58,024 bases of DNA, taken from Lingula anatina. Its lineage: Eukaryota > Brachiopoda > Lingulata > Lingulida > Lingulidae. Location: the NCBI RefSeq assembly GCF_001039355.2, contig NW_019775730.1, forward strand, positions 177,184 to 235,207, written 5' to 3'. How positions within the stretch are numbered: the stretch's first letter is position 1; each line of letters starts with the position of its first letter. The notes under the pieces are model-generated. The model worked only from the letters and a program-made list of their open reading frames with translations. It was not told the DNA's origin and did no database searches. Shown here piece after piece: positions 49,588 through 58,024 of the stretch. A program made the position numbers and the translations under genes.

Positions 49588-51012
49588 GCACACCTACAAT
49601 GTAACAGCTGCCTATCTAGCCAACATTTTGAAAAAGAAACAAAATTGTTTTGGACCTCATATTACTGCCTATGTCACAAACCAGCCACCACTAACAATAC
49701 TACAAATTACAAACTTCCATCTTGGAATTCAAACTGATTAATGAATTGCATAAAGACAGCAATTATAACATCTAATCTGCAATGTGTGTTTTTTTTCGTT
49801 TCAAGAATTAAAATTTTGTAATATGTGTATGTTTGAAAATTGCATATTTACTGTATATTCATATTAATATATAGTTAATTTATGACCCCATTCCCATATA
49901 TTTTAGATCCATCTATTCCTTTGGAGAGTCTCCCTAGATTACTGTCAGCTTAGCCGGCTTAAGTGTCTGTCCCACCTACTAAAAGCTGTAAGGGGGCAAT
50001 TAACTATGGTGCGCTCGGCTGACTGCAATTTAGTGGAACCCCCAGGGAGTTAGGTCGATCTAAATCTAAATCTCTGGATCGATCTAAATCTCTTTCACCA
50101 ACTAGGAATAACATCATCAAAATTCATACTGGAGAGCATTTTCTGTTGAGAAGGAATAAATGGAATGCAGACAGCACTTCCCTCAATTGCAGGAGCTTAA
50201 CTAGTGATAGGCTAGTATCACAGCTCATCTCTTGGTTGTGTACTGGTTTCTGGAAAGACAACAAAAACAGAGCTAAGCAACTTGTAGTAAATTTACTGAA
50301 TATTAACTATACCACTTGGAATACAATCGCCAATTGCAACTTGAACATGACACAATTACATAATACTTATGGCTTTATTTTGCAATTTCAATATGCATTT
50401 TGTGGACAACTGATAAAAATGAATGTGCATGGGACAAAATATGTACAAAGTATAGCCGTTCCACGTTTCCCTTATTTGATATAAATCAACCAGGTTTGAA
50501 AATGTTACTAAAATGTCCTCAATAAAAAAATAAAGAAAGCTGATAGCATGTCTGGAGGCTTTAGGATAGCAGTTGAGTAATGACAGGACAATAAATTATA
50601 ATAAAAAGTGATTGGAATTATGTTTGAATACAGTTTTATAATAAATGAATACGGTAGTGTGCCAAACAGTTTGAATGAGTCTACTTTAAAAATAACATCA
50701 TTTTGATCGAATAAATTGAAATGCAGCAATAAAAATTTTGGTAAAATATGAATTGTTCAGGCCATTCAACTTACCAAAAATATTGCACTTTACCTGAAGT
50801 GCTGCTCACTTACACTTCTTATCTAGTTTAACAGACTTGAAAGCTACAGTTTTTACTAACACACTACACTGTTTATCATCAATGAAGGACAGTAAAAAGC
50901 CTCGTACATTTCAACTTTTCTTTTTACATGTGACCCCTTTTTGAGGTGCATTAACTGCTTTTTGAGGAATTCAAGCAAGATGTCAGAATTCAAAATCTCA
51001 CTGACCTTGTGC
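49586..51012. other. AT-rich DNA; probable UGGT 3' flank with a foldback relative
   Basis: Lies 3' of the UGGT stop codon on the minus strand, so the right part is presumably its 3' UTR and downstream flank. At 49905-50100 it holds a diverged relative (F2) of the foldback element (GCTTAAGTGTCTGTCCCACC, then TACTAAAAGCTGT). Repeated GATCTAAATCT motifs follow at about 50055-50093. No other gene is recognised. Confidence 0.5.
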
Positions 51013-51165
51013 TTAACTGTGGTCAGCACTTAGTGAACTTAGTGTGGGTTTATTTCTGGTAAAGTTTTCAAATATCCTCCTTGCTTCATTGTCATATTCT
51101 TCCCACTCAGCTACTATTCTCTTAGCTTCATTCAGCTTAGGTCCTTTGGTCTGCGGGTTATTACA
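51013..51165 (-). CDS. UGGT: UGGT terminal exon (C-terminus)
   Basis: An acceptor TTTACTCCAG is followed in phase 0 by 50 codons and a TAA: CNNPQTKGPKLNEAKRIVAE then WEEYDNEARRIFENFTRN. This is the segment that follows the GT24 catalytic domain in UDP-glucose:glycoprotein glucosyltransferase, where CNNP-x-TK-x-PKL and W-x-x-YD-x-E are conserved. UGGT re-glucosylates misfolded glycoproteins in the ER lumen so that they rebind calnexin and calreticulin. The predicted C-terminus (SADHS) lacks the KDEL-like retrieval signal expected of a soluble ER enzyme, which is odd. The preceding catalytic exons are missing. Confidence 0.85.
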   Translation of the reverse strand, partial: CNNPQTKGPKLNEAKRIVAEWEEYDNEARRIFENFTRNKPTLSSLSADHS

Positions 51166-51899
51166 CTGGAGTAAACAAAAGGTGAAATATAACCCCCACT
51201 CAAGCCACTCTTAGCCCACAAGGTCAGTCTTGATAGCTTTCATAAAACAAGTTACATTTCTCACAAAATAAAATAAAAATGAAATAGTGACTTCGTTTTT
51301 AGCATCAGGTTTCAAAAGTTAAATATGCTCCAGAACTTTGCATTAAACTGAAACATTCAAGTAGTCACAACCTCATGACAAGGCAGCAAAGCTGTCAAAC
51401 GTACAGACAAAAAACAGAAAATGCAGTCTAGGAGGAGAGCGGTAATGGTGACTTGTATCCCATGCGACCCTGCGGAGCTCAAGGAGCCGGCGGAGTTGAC
51501 ACACGCTGGTGGTACTAATGATAATCAAACAGAGCTGGTTTTCTAATTTGGGCTGTATGTCCATCCTAAGAATCATTCTTGTAAGTTAAAAAAAAAATAG
51601 TAAGTAACACAGTTTTCTTTCTATAACAAATGTGCCAAATGAACCATAAAATCAGGTTGATATCAGAGTTCAGATGCCAATTGAACATATCACCTATTTC
51701 AATATAGGTGAACATCATTCCTATGTGAACAGGCAAGATGTATGAATGATACACAGGCTAACACACCAGGCTTTGCTGTTTCTAAATAACAGTTAAGTTG
51801 CAAATATCACAATCTTAAAAATAAGCCAAAAGTCACATCCAAACAAATTCTTTACCTACTACACACAATTAAAATTTTAGGGTGACCAAAAATTCTTTA

Positions 51900-52257
51900 T
51901 CCTTCATCTCGACACTAGAATATAATATACATACTTAATCTCTACACTGAAATATAACATACACACTTCATCTCTACGCTGGAATACAACATACACACTT
52001 CATCTCTACACTGGAATACAACATACACATTTCATCGCTACACTGGATACAAAATACACACTTCATCTCTACAACATATATACGCTTCAGCTCTACACTG
52101 GAATACAACATACACACTTCATCTCTACACTGGAATATAACATACACACTTCATCTCTACACTGGAATACAATATACACACTTCATCTCTACACTGGAAA
52201 ACAATATACACACTTCATCTCTACACTGGAATACAACATAAACACTTAATCTCTACA
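51900..52257. repeat. 32-bp minisatellite, block 1
   Basis: About 11 copies of a 32-bp unit beginning ACACTTCATCTCTACACTGG followed by AATACAACATAC, with a few shortened units. It continues after the inserted element at 52990. Confidence 0.92.
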
Positions 52258-52989
52258 CAGCACAGGCTTCAAACAACTGCGCATGTGCGAAAAGTGCGCT
52301 GTTTGAAATAAACAAGTTGGTGAAATTGACAAAGACCGTCTGGTTGATTTTATTTCATTAGCTCTCTGGTGTCTTTTTGAAAATTTATATTAGAAATGTT
52401 CTATTGATTTTATGTTGTAAAAAGTAAATCCGTCGGAATTCCTTAGAAAAACATTTATTTTACCTTCATTTTAAGGGGATTCCCATTGTATTTATAGTGT
52501 TATATGTGGCCCCAATGGGGATTTTCACACCTCCCCTACTCTTGATTAATAAAATTCTTCACCTGGAGGATTGTAAATTACATTGCAAAATACATTGAAA
52601 ATCGTAGGAAGGTTAACTGCAGATAATGCTGCGAGGATATTCTTAACAGTGGGGGAACTCGGCCAATATAAAATTTTTAACTTCGTTTTACGATTTTGGA
52701 GCGCCTGTTCTAATTTTTGAAAGCGAGGCAATGGAACCAAACAATGCGATACAATTTGTAATCTCGTAAAAATTGCTATTTTTATATAAAGGTTATAGCA
52801 TGGAGTACATCGAAATGCGACTTGTTTATTATTATGATCTTAAATAATAATTAATATAAAACAAACGATATAATACGTTCTTAACGTTAGCCTATTTATT
52901 AGCTTAATTGATTTTTTTTCGTATTTGGAGATTAAAAACACAAAAGTTGTCTGGTTTCATATCGAGGCACTGCGTTTCATTCGTGTGCT
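52258..52989. mobile_element. hAT-like non-autonomous element inside the minisatellite
   Basis: A 732-bp non-repetitive segment splits the minisatellite. It is flanked by an 8-bp direct repeat TCTCTACA (52250-52257 and 52990-52997), the length typical of hAT transposons. Ends CAGCACAGGCTTCAAAC and, inverted, AGCACACGAATGAAAC are imperfect inverted repeats offset by one base. There is no transposase. Because the flanking 8-mer is part of the minisatellite unit, the duplication is suggestive and not proof. Confidence 0.55.
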
Positions 52990-53335
52990 TCTCTACACTG
53001 GAATACAACATATACACTTCATCTCTACACTGGAATACAACATAAACACTTCATCTCTACAACATATATACGCTTCAGCTCTACACTGGAATACAACATA
53101 CACACTTCATCTCTACAATGGAATATAACATACACACTTCATCTCTACACTGGAATACAACATACACACTTCATCTCTTCACTGGAATACAACATACACA
53201 CTTCATCTCTACACTGGAATACAATATACACACTTCATCTCTACACTGGAATACAACATAAACACTTCATCTCTACACTGGAATACAACATAAACACTTC
53301 ATCTCTACACTGGAATATAACATACACCCTTCATC
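52990..53335. repeat. 32-bp minisatellite, block 2
   Basis: The same 32-bp unit as block 1, about 10 copies, ending about 55 bp from the donor of the UGGT linker exon. Confidence 0.92.
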
Positions 53336-53389
53336 TCCACATGTTCTTGAAGAAAAGTGTTATTTTCACAATATGGAAATATGTTTTAC

Positions 53390-53474
53390 CTGGATGAAGA
53401 ATCTCATAACCCCTCCTCTTGTCTCCTACTCCTCCCAACGAATCATCTGACTCCTGCCCTGGCTTCTTGCTTAC
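53390..53474 (-). CDS. UGGT: UGGT exon (linker after the sensor region)
   Basis: An 85-nt exon with acceptor CTGTTTTTAG and donor CCAG then GTAAAAC. It reads VSKKPGQESDDSLGG then VGDKRRGYEILHP and ends in phase 1. It follows the KIIKVK exon directly and in phase. VSKKPG-x-E-x-D-x-L corresponds to the acidic, variable linker between the folding sensor and the catalytic domain of UGGT. Joining it straight to the terminal exon at 51165 would give an immediate stop (G plus TG, TAA), so intervening exons are required. Its acceptor lies against a GA-rich minisatellite. Confidence 0.8.
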
Positions 53475-53475
53475 C

Positions 53476-53756
53476 TAAAAACAGATCACAATGAGAGAGC
53501 AATTATTTTGAAAATAAGCAGATCACAATGAGAGAGAGAGCAATTATTTTGAAAATAAGCAGATCACAATGAGAGAGAGAAATCATTTTGAAAATAAACA
53601 GATCACAATGAAAAGCAATCATTTTGAAAATAAGCAGATCACAATGAGAGAGAGCAATCATTTTAAAAATAAGCAGATCACAATGAAAAGCAATCATTTT
53701 GAAAATAAGCAGATCACAATGAGAGAGAGAGAGCAATCATTTTGAAAATAAGAAGA
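53476..53756. repeat. ~40-bp GA-containing minisatellite next to a splice acceptor
   Basis: Seven or so copies of a unit built from AAGCAGATCACAATGAGAGA, a variable GA run, then GCAATCATTTTGAAAAT (about 30-43 bp, length set by the GA run). In transcript sense the repeat is TC-rich, and its last copy supplies sequence immediately upstream of the TTTTTAG acceptor at 53475. Confidence 0.9.
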
Positions 53757-54159
53757 TCAGAATGATGGAGAACTTAGAATGGAACTTAGAATGGACTCTC
53801 CGAGTACACACATCCAATTTGAATAACCTGCATGTACATATATGGCAATACCTCATAGATGATATAGTTTATATTTTGTGAAGCAAGTGCTTTACACATC
53901 TCTGAAACAGGTCAACAAAGCAAGCTTACTGAGCCTTATAAACATAAATTCTGTGATATGAATAATACTTGAGAAAATATTCTATAATTAAAACTGAAGA
54001 AGCTGGTAGGAATAATATGTTTTAGTTTGATCTTTATCTGTTTTGGTAGTAGTGTTACAGTATTTTCTGTTTTTAAGTAGTACCTAGAACAGCAGAATCA
54101 TTCTGTCAACATAAATTTTCCACAAACCCATGAAAGTCACCACCCTCAGCACTACCCAC

Positions 54160-54244
54160 CTTGACTTTGATGATTTTACTGAGGAAGCTGTTCATGACAA
54201 TAGTAATGTTAGGTGAATCTGGTGGAGAGTCTGTCCTCTCATGG
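54160..54244 (-). CDS. UGGT: UGGT exon (end of the sensor beta-sandwich region)
   Basis: An 85-nt exon. The acceptor TTTTCCTCCTCTAG is strong and the donor is AAG then GTGGGT. It reads (S)HERTDSPPDSPNITIVMN then SFLSKIIKVK, the first Ser being split with the preceding exon. The SH-x-x-TDSPPD and SKIIKVKV-x-KK patterns are hallmarks of UGGT immediately before the linker. It is in phase with the exons on both sides. No damage is visible in this exon. Confidence 0.93.
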
Positions 54245-54572
54245 CTAGAGGAGGAAAACATAGAAGATGAACAGTATATAAAGAACTATTATAGCCTTCA
54301 TTAACTTTTCCTAGCAAGGTTAAAACATTTAGTCTCAACAAAGCAAAATACTAAGTAATAACATCAACTGGCTGACTTGTTAGTCCAAGGCACTGAAAAT
54401 GACTCCAGAACACAGAATCATACGTAACTTGAAATGAATACATAATGTAATTGATATTTTCATCGAATTTAGGACATCTACAACCCAAGACAATAACTTA
54501 CACCACATTAACTTTAGCAAATAAAGGTGATTAAGAACAACTCTACTATGGCAGCACAAAGTGGTAACTAAC

Positions 54573-54658
54573 CTTGCTATCTTGTAGATTTCCTCTGAAT
54601 GTTCATGTTAAAGTTGTAACATCCAAGCCCCTGGCTTAGCTTTCAGTTGGAAATAACC
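54573..54658 (-). CDS. UGGT: UGGT exon with an in-frame stop
   Basis: An 86-nt exon, acceptor CTATTTTAG, donor AAG then GTTAGT. It reads GYFQLKAKPGAWMLQL, then a TAA at 54608-54610, then HEHSEEIYKIA(S). GYFQLKA-x-PG-x-W and the EIYKI-SHE join to the next exon are diagnostic of UGGT. The alignment with the family is gap-free across the stop, which sits where animal UGGTs have a basic residue. The other two frames also contain stops. If the base calls are right the product is truncated before the catalytic domain. Confidence 0.88.
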
Positions 54659-55392
54659 CTAAAATAGTGGTTTAAGGCAAGTTAATATTTCAAGCATTTT
54701 GTCAATTGCCAGAATTATTCAAACGAGAAAAACTAACAACAGTGACAGCACAGAAAAAATGTACACTTAAATGTCTGTACATAAAAAGAACCCCTGCAAA
54801 ATTGAAGAAAAAAATGATCCACTAATAACACTACATCTAATTTGTGTCTGAAGTAAGTGAAGAAGTTTTAAAAAACAATAAATGCCAATTACATGCATGT
54901 AAAAGAGTGTGTTTAAATTTTAAGATATCCAACTTGGTAAGCTTTAGTATCAGCAATATTCTAGGATGTCCCTTATATCAAATATACACAAAGCAACACA
55001 TTTAAGGGACTGCCATCATACCATGAAAATAAAATGTGAATTTTCATTCAATAATTACAGATAAGATAAAAAAATATCCTCAGAGAAGCACTTTGCTATA
55101 CCTAAATACATCATAGCCTGTACTCCCAGGTCACTTTTCTATGGAAGGTTTAAACAGATTACTCTTCAGGTGTTATAATCTCTGACCTATTAGTCCTTTA
55201 GTTGATGGAATGTAGAGATTTTCTGTCATGTGAGAAAATATTTGTGATCTCTTTTGTTAACATATGATTGTTTCAAGAATCTATACTACATTTTCCATTT
55301 TGTCAAATCACACACACAAAAAAAAGTTTCCCTGTAGTTCCTTCTTAAGATAAAAGACACCCCCCACCTGCACACTCTGCCCAGTTACGTAC

Positions 55393-55499
55393 CAGGTTGG
55401 CCATGAAGAAAGTGTCCACCACTGCCTGCTGACTCTTGGTCCCCAGTACAAACTGCAGGCCCCTGGAGGGCTGGCCTGAATTCTGGTCATGGCAGTGAC
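55393..55499 (-). CDS. UGGT: UGGT exon
   Basis: A 107-nt exon, acceptor CTTTGTAG, donor CTG then GTACGT. It reads (G)HCHDQNSGQPSRGLQFVL then GTKSQQAVVDTFFMANL, followed in phase by GYFQLKA of the next exon. GH-x-x-D then GQP-x-RGLQF-x-LGT and VDT-x-x-MANLGYFQ is a well-conserved run in UGGT's C-terminal sensor beta-sandwich region. A base-identical copy of this exon and its flanks appears after the scaffold join at 56908-57014. Confidence 0.93.
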
Positions 55500-55594
55500 C
55501 TACAAAGAAATGGGGTCATACTTCATATATCTGTATAACTTGCATTGACTACTGTGCAAAGAATAATTGAAATGAATGATAGTGCACTGACTTT

Positions 55595-56832
55595 AGAGTA
55601 GTGTAGTGTATTGCAGTGCAGTGTAGTGCAGTGCAGTGTAGTATAGTGCCGTGCAGTGTAGTGTAGTGTAGTGTATTGCAGTGTAGTGTATTACAGTGCA
55701 GTGTAGTATAGTGCAGTGCACTGGAGTGTAGTGTAGTGTATTGCAGTGTAGTGCAGTGCAATGTATTGCAGTGTAGTGTAGTGCAGTGCAGTGCAGTGCA
55801 GTGTAGTGTATTGCAGTGCAGTGTAGTGCAGTGCTATGTTGTGTATTGCAGTGTAGTGCAGTGCTGTGTAGTGTAGTGCAGTGCTATATAGTGCATTGCA
55901 GTGTAGTGCATTGCTATGTAGTGCAGTGCAGTGCTATGCAGTGTAGTGTAGTCCAGTGCAGTGTAGTGCAGTGCTATGTAGTGTATTGTAGTGTAGTGCA
56001 GTGCAGTGTAGTCCAGTGCAGTGCAGTGCTACATAGTGTATAGCAGTGTAGTGTAGTGCAGTGCAGTGTAGTGCAGTGCTTTGTAGTATATAGCAGTGTA
56101 GTGTAGTGCAGTGCTATGTAGTGTATTGTAGTGCAGTGCAGTGTAGTGTAGTGTAATACAGTGCAGTGCTACGTAGTGTATTCTAGTGCGGTGCAGTGCA
56201 GTATAGTGCAGTGCACTGCAGTTTAGTGTAGTGTATTGCAGAGTAGTGTAGTGTAGTGCAGTGCTATGTAGTGTATTGCAGTGTAGTGTAGCGCAGTGCA
56301 GTATAGTGTAGCACAGTGCAGTATAGTGTAGTGCAGTGTAGTATAGTGCCGTGCAGTGTAGTGTAGTGTATTGCAGTGTAGTGTATTACAGTGCAGTGTA
56401 GTATAGTGCAGTGCACTGCAGTGTAGTGTAGTGTATTGCAATGTAGTGCAGTGCAGTGCAGTGTATTGCAGTGTAGTATAGTGCACTGCAGTGTAGTGTA
56501 TTGCAGTGCAGTGCTGTGTAGTGTATTGCAGTGTAGTGCAGTGATATATAGTATATTGCAGTGTAGTGCATTGCTATGTAGTGCAGTGCAGTGCAATGCT
56601 ATGCAGTGTAGTGCAGTGCTATGTAGTGTATTGTAGTGTAGTGCAGGTGCAACATAGTGTAGTGCAGTGCAGTGTAGTGTAATATAGTGCAGTGCTATGT
56701 AGTGTATTCTAGTGCAGTGCAGTGTAGTATAGTGCAGTGCACTGCAGTGTAGTGTAGTGTATTGCAGTGTTGTGTAGTGTAGTGCAGTGCTATGTAGTGT
56801 ATTGTAGTGCAGTGCAGTGTAGTGTAGTGTAG
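55595..56832. repeat. pentanucleotide satellite of CAGTG/TAGTG words (block 1)
   Basis: About 1.2 kb composed almost entirely of two interchangeable 5-mers, CAGTG and TAGTG, with occasional TATTG, CTATG and CTACG variants. The order of the two words is irregular. It lies in a UGGT intron and ends at the N at 56833. Long frames seen here are simply translations of the 5-mer. Confidence 0.95.
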
Positions 56833-56833
56833 N

Positions 56834-57110
56834 AAAAAAAGTTTCCCTGTAGTTCCTTCTTAAGATAAAAGACACCCCCCACCTGCACACTCTGCCCAGT
56901 TACGTACCAGGTTGGCCATGAAGAAAGTGTCCACCACTGCCTGCTGACTCTTGGTCCCCAGTACAAACTGCAGGCCCCTGGAGGGCTGGCCTGAATTCTG
57001 GTCATGGCAGTGACCTACAAAGAAATGGGGTCATACTTCATATATCTGTATAACTTGCATTGACTACTGTGCAAAGAATAATTGAAATGAATGATAGTGC
57101 ACTGACTTTA
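56834..57110 (-). repeat. duplicate of a UGGT exon region after a scaffold join
   Basis: From 56834 the sequence repeats 55319 onward at an offset of 1515 bp with no difference seen for about 390 bp, including the exon (copy at 56908-57014) and the start of the pentanucleotide array. It begins exactly at the N. It is most simply an unmerged contig end or second haplotype and not a true exon duplication. Confidence 0.8.
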
Positions 57111-57698
57111 GAGTAGTGTAGTGTATTGCAGTGCAGTGTAGTGCAGTGCAGTGTAGTATAGTGCCGTGCAGTGTAGTGTAGTGTAGTGTATTGCAGTGTA
57201 GTGTATTACAGTGCAGTGTAGTATAGTGCAGTGCACTGCAGTGTAGTGTAGTGTATTGCAGTGTTGTGTAGTGTAGTGCAGTGCTATGTAGTGTATTGTA
57301 GTGCAGTGCAGTGTAGTCGAGTGCAGTGCAGTGCTACGTAGTGTATTGCAGTGTAGTGTAGCACAGTGCAGTATAGTGTACTGCAGTGCTATGTAGTGTA
57401 TAGCAGTGTAGTGTAGTGTAGTGCAGTGCTACGTCGTGTATTGTAGTGCAGTGCAGTGTAGTGCAGTGCTATGTAGTGTAGTGCAGTGCAGTCGAGTGCA
57501 GTGCACTGCAGTGTAGTGTAGTGTATTGCAGTGTAGTGCAGTGCAGTATAGTGTAGTGCAGTGCTATGTAGTGTATAGCAGTGTAGTGTAGTGCAGTGCT
57601 ACGTTGTGTATTGTAGTGCAGTGTAGTGCAGTGCTATGTAGTGTAGTGTAGTGCAGTGCAGTGCAGTGTAGTGCAGTGCCATGTAGTGTATTGTAGTG
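57111..57698. repeat. pentanucleotide satellite of CAGTG/TAGTG words (block 2)
   Basis: Same composition as block 1. Its first 110 bp are identical to the start of block 1, after which the word order diverges (first difference near 57239). Confidence 0.95.
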
Positions 57699-57736
57699 TC
57701 TACTTTGAAATGTTAATATTTCTCAAAGAAACTTAC

Positions 57737-57816
57737 CTTTTCAGTGGCATTTCTGACAATTTTTCTCTGCAATTCATGAACATTTGAATCTTAAGGTTTG
57801 CAACTTTGAGCAGTGC
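57737..57816 (-). CDS. UGGT: UGGT exon (most N-terminal in the window)
   Basis: An 80-nt exon with acceptor GTTTTATGTTGCAG and consensus donor AAAAG then GTAAGT. It reads ALLKVANLKIQMFMNCREKL then SEMPLK(S). The K-I-x-x-FMNC-x-x-KLS-x-MPLKS pattern is characteristic of UGGT, followed in the family by a segment starting FYRYVL. That next segment, about 80 residues, is not found between here and 55499 and probably fell out at the join at 56833. The rest of the gene lies beyond the right edge. Confidence 0.88.
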
Positions 57817-57842
57817 CTGCAACATAAAACACTGTTATAATG

Positions 57843-57938
57843 ATTGGCTTAGATATCTGGCATGTCTACTGAAGCTGCTAAACAATAGTTAATTATGCCC
57901 CAATGGCTTCAGTAGGCATGCCAGACATCAGAGCCGCG
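57843..57938. mobile_element. foldback/MITE-like element, copy F3 (core)
   Basis: The arms GATATCTGGCATGTCTACTG and CAGTAGGCATGCCAGACATC are inverted, near-perfect complements around a loop of about 35 bp containing CTAAACAATAGTTAATTATG. This is the same core as F1 at 46745-46850. It lies in a UGGT intron. Confidence 0.75.
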
Positions 57939-58024
57939 AAAGTTGAATGCAAGTTATGTGTCCTGGAGATGGGAACAGGGTCTGATAGCAATGACTCTGC
58001 CAAGACACTTTTCTGTTTGACATT

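Larger units (their letters stand above)
51166..53389 (-). other. UGGT intronic interval lacking the catalytic-domain exons
   Basis: In intact UGGT, roughly 250 residues of GT24 glucosyltransferase (including the DxD site) are encoded between the linker exon at 53390 and the terminal exon at 51165. None can be found here on either strand. The interval has no N. It contains a GC-richer block at about 51400-51500 of unknown origin, two blocks of a 32-bp minisatellite and a hAT-like insertion between them. Confidence 0.75.

Noticed and set aside
51373-51576. Minus-strand frame reading TTSVCQLRRLLELRRVAW, considered as a missing UGGT exon
   Set aside because: It does not resemble any part of UGGT, lacks suitable splice borders, and looks like a fragment of a dispersed repeat.
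55549-56890. Long frames reading VQCSAVQCS or TLHYTALHY (up to 208 codons)
   Set aside because: Pure pentanucleotide translation; 5-mer repeats stay open in some frames by composition.

Overview
This is eukaryotic, almost certainly metazoan, nuclear DNA. It holds spliced exons with GT/AG borders, a Gypsy-type LTR retrotransposon, pieces of at least two non-LTR retrotransposons, several small DNA transposons and extensive satellite DNA. The retroelement lineages, judged from memory of protein patterns, point to an aquatic invertebrate, most likely a mollusc or another lophotrochozoan; that is inference. Single N bases at 16390, 26058, 32697, 35496, 40511 and 56833 look like scaffold joins. At least the joins at 35496 and 56833 carry repeated sequence on both sides, so copy numbers and local order there are unreliable.

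Layout. 1-10371 is a degenerate satellite built from a modal 49-bp unit (19 + 30 bp). It runs A/C-rich on the + strand to about 6645 and then flips to T/G-rich. 10372-15642 is a complete but dead Gypsy-type retrotransposon on the minus strand with unusually short 113-bp LTRs. 15704-16045 is an unclassified dispersed element. 16046-16389 is more satellite. 16391-17195 is a second, truncated Gypsy copy inserted in a LINE endonuclease fragment (17196-17368). 17369-24667 is AT-rich low-copy DNA with a few candidate exons (18205, 20028, 20944, 21335) and a 1.2-kb tandem duplication that itself contains tandem repeats of about 155 bp. 24668-25078 is the decayed C-terminal end of a LINE polyprotein. 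25079-47060 is satellite again, interrupted by a second copy of the unclassified element (35617-36195), a 5'-truncated Rex1-like LINE (43052-44772, TSD AAGTA), a TIR element (45494-46286, TSD TA) and a foldback element (about 46683-46897).

The right end (51013-57816) carries the only gene I can name: minus-strand exons of UDP-glucose:glycoprotein glucosyltransferase (UGGT), the ER folding sensor of the calnexin cycle. Six exons are recognisable. The exons for the C-terminal GT24 catalytic domain are absent between 51166 and 53389, where two minisatellites and a hAT-like insertion sit instead. One exon has an in-frame TAA. The intron upstream is filled with a CAGTG/TAGTG pentanucleotide array and an assembly join that duplicates one exon. 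The locus is therefore either a pseudogene or badly assembled.

The most interesting observation is in the Gypsy element. The 13 bases just inside its 5' LTR are perfectly complementary to a 13-base stretch inside the LTR that begins at an initiator-like TTTCAG. This is the arrangement expected if reverse transcription is self-primed by the 5' end of the mRNA, as in Tf1/sushi elements, rather than by a tRNA. Twelve of the 13 pairs are kept in the second copy.
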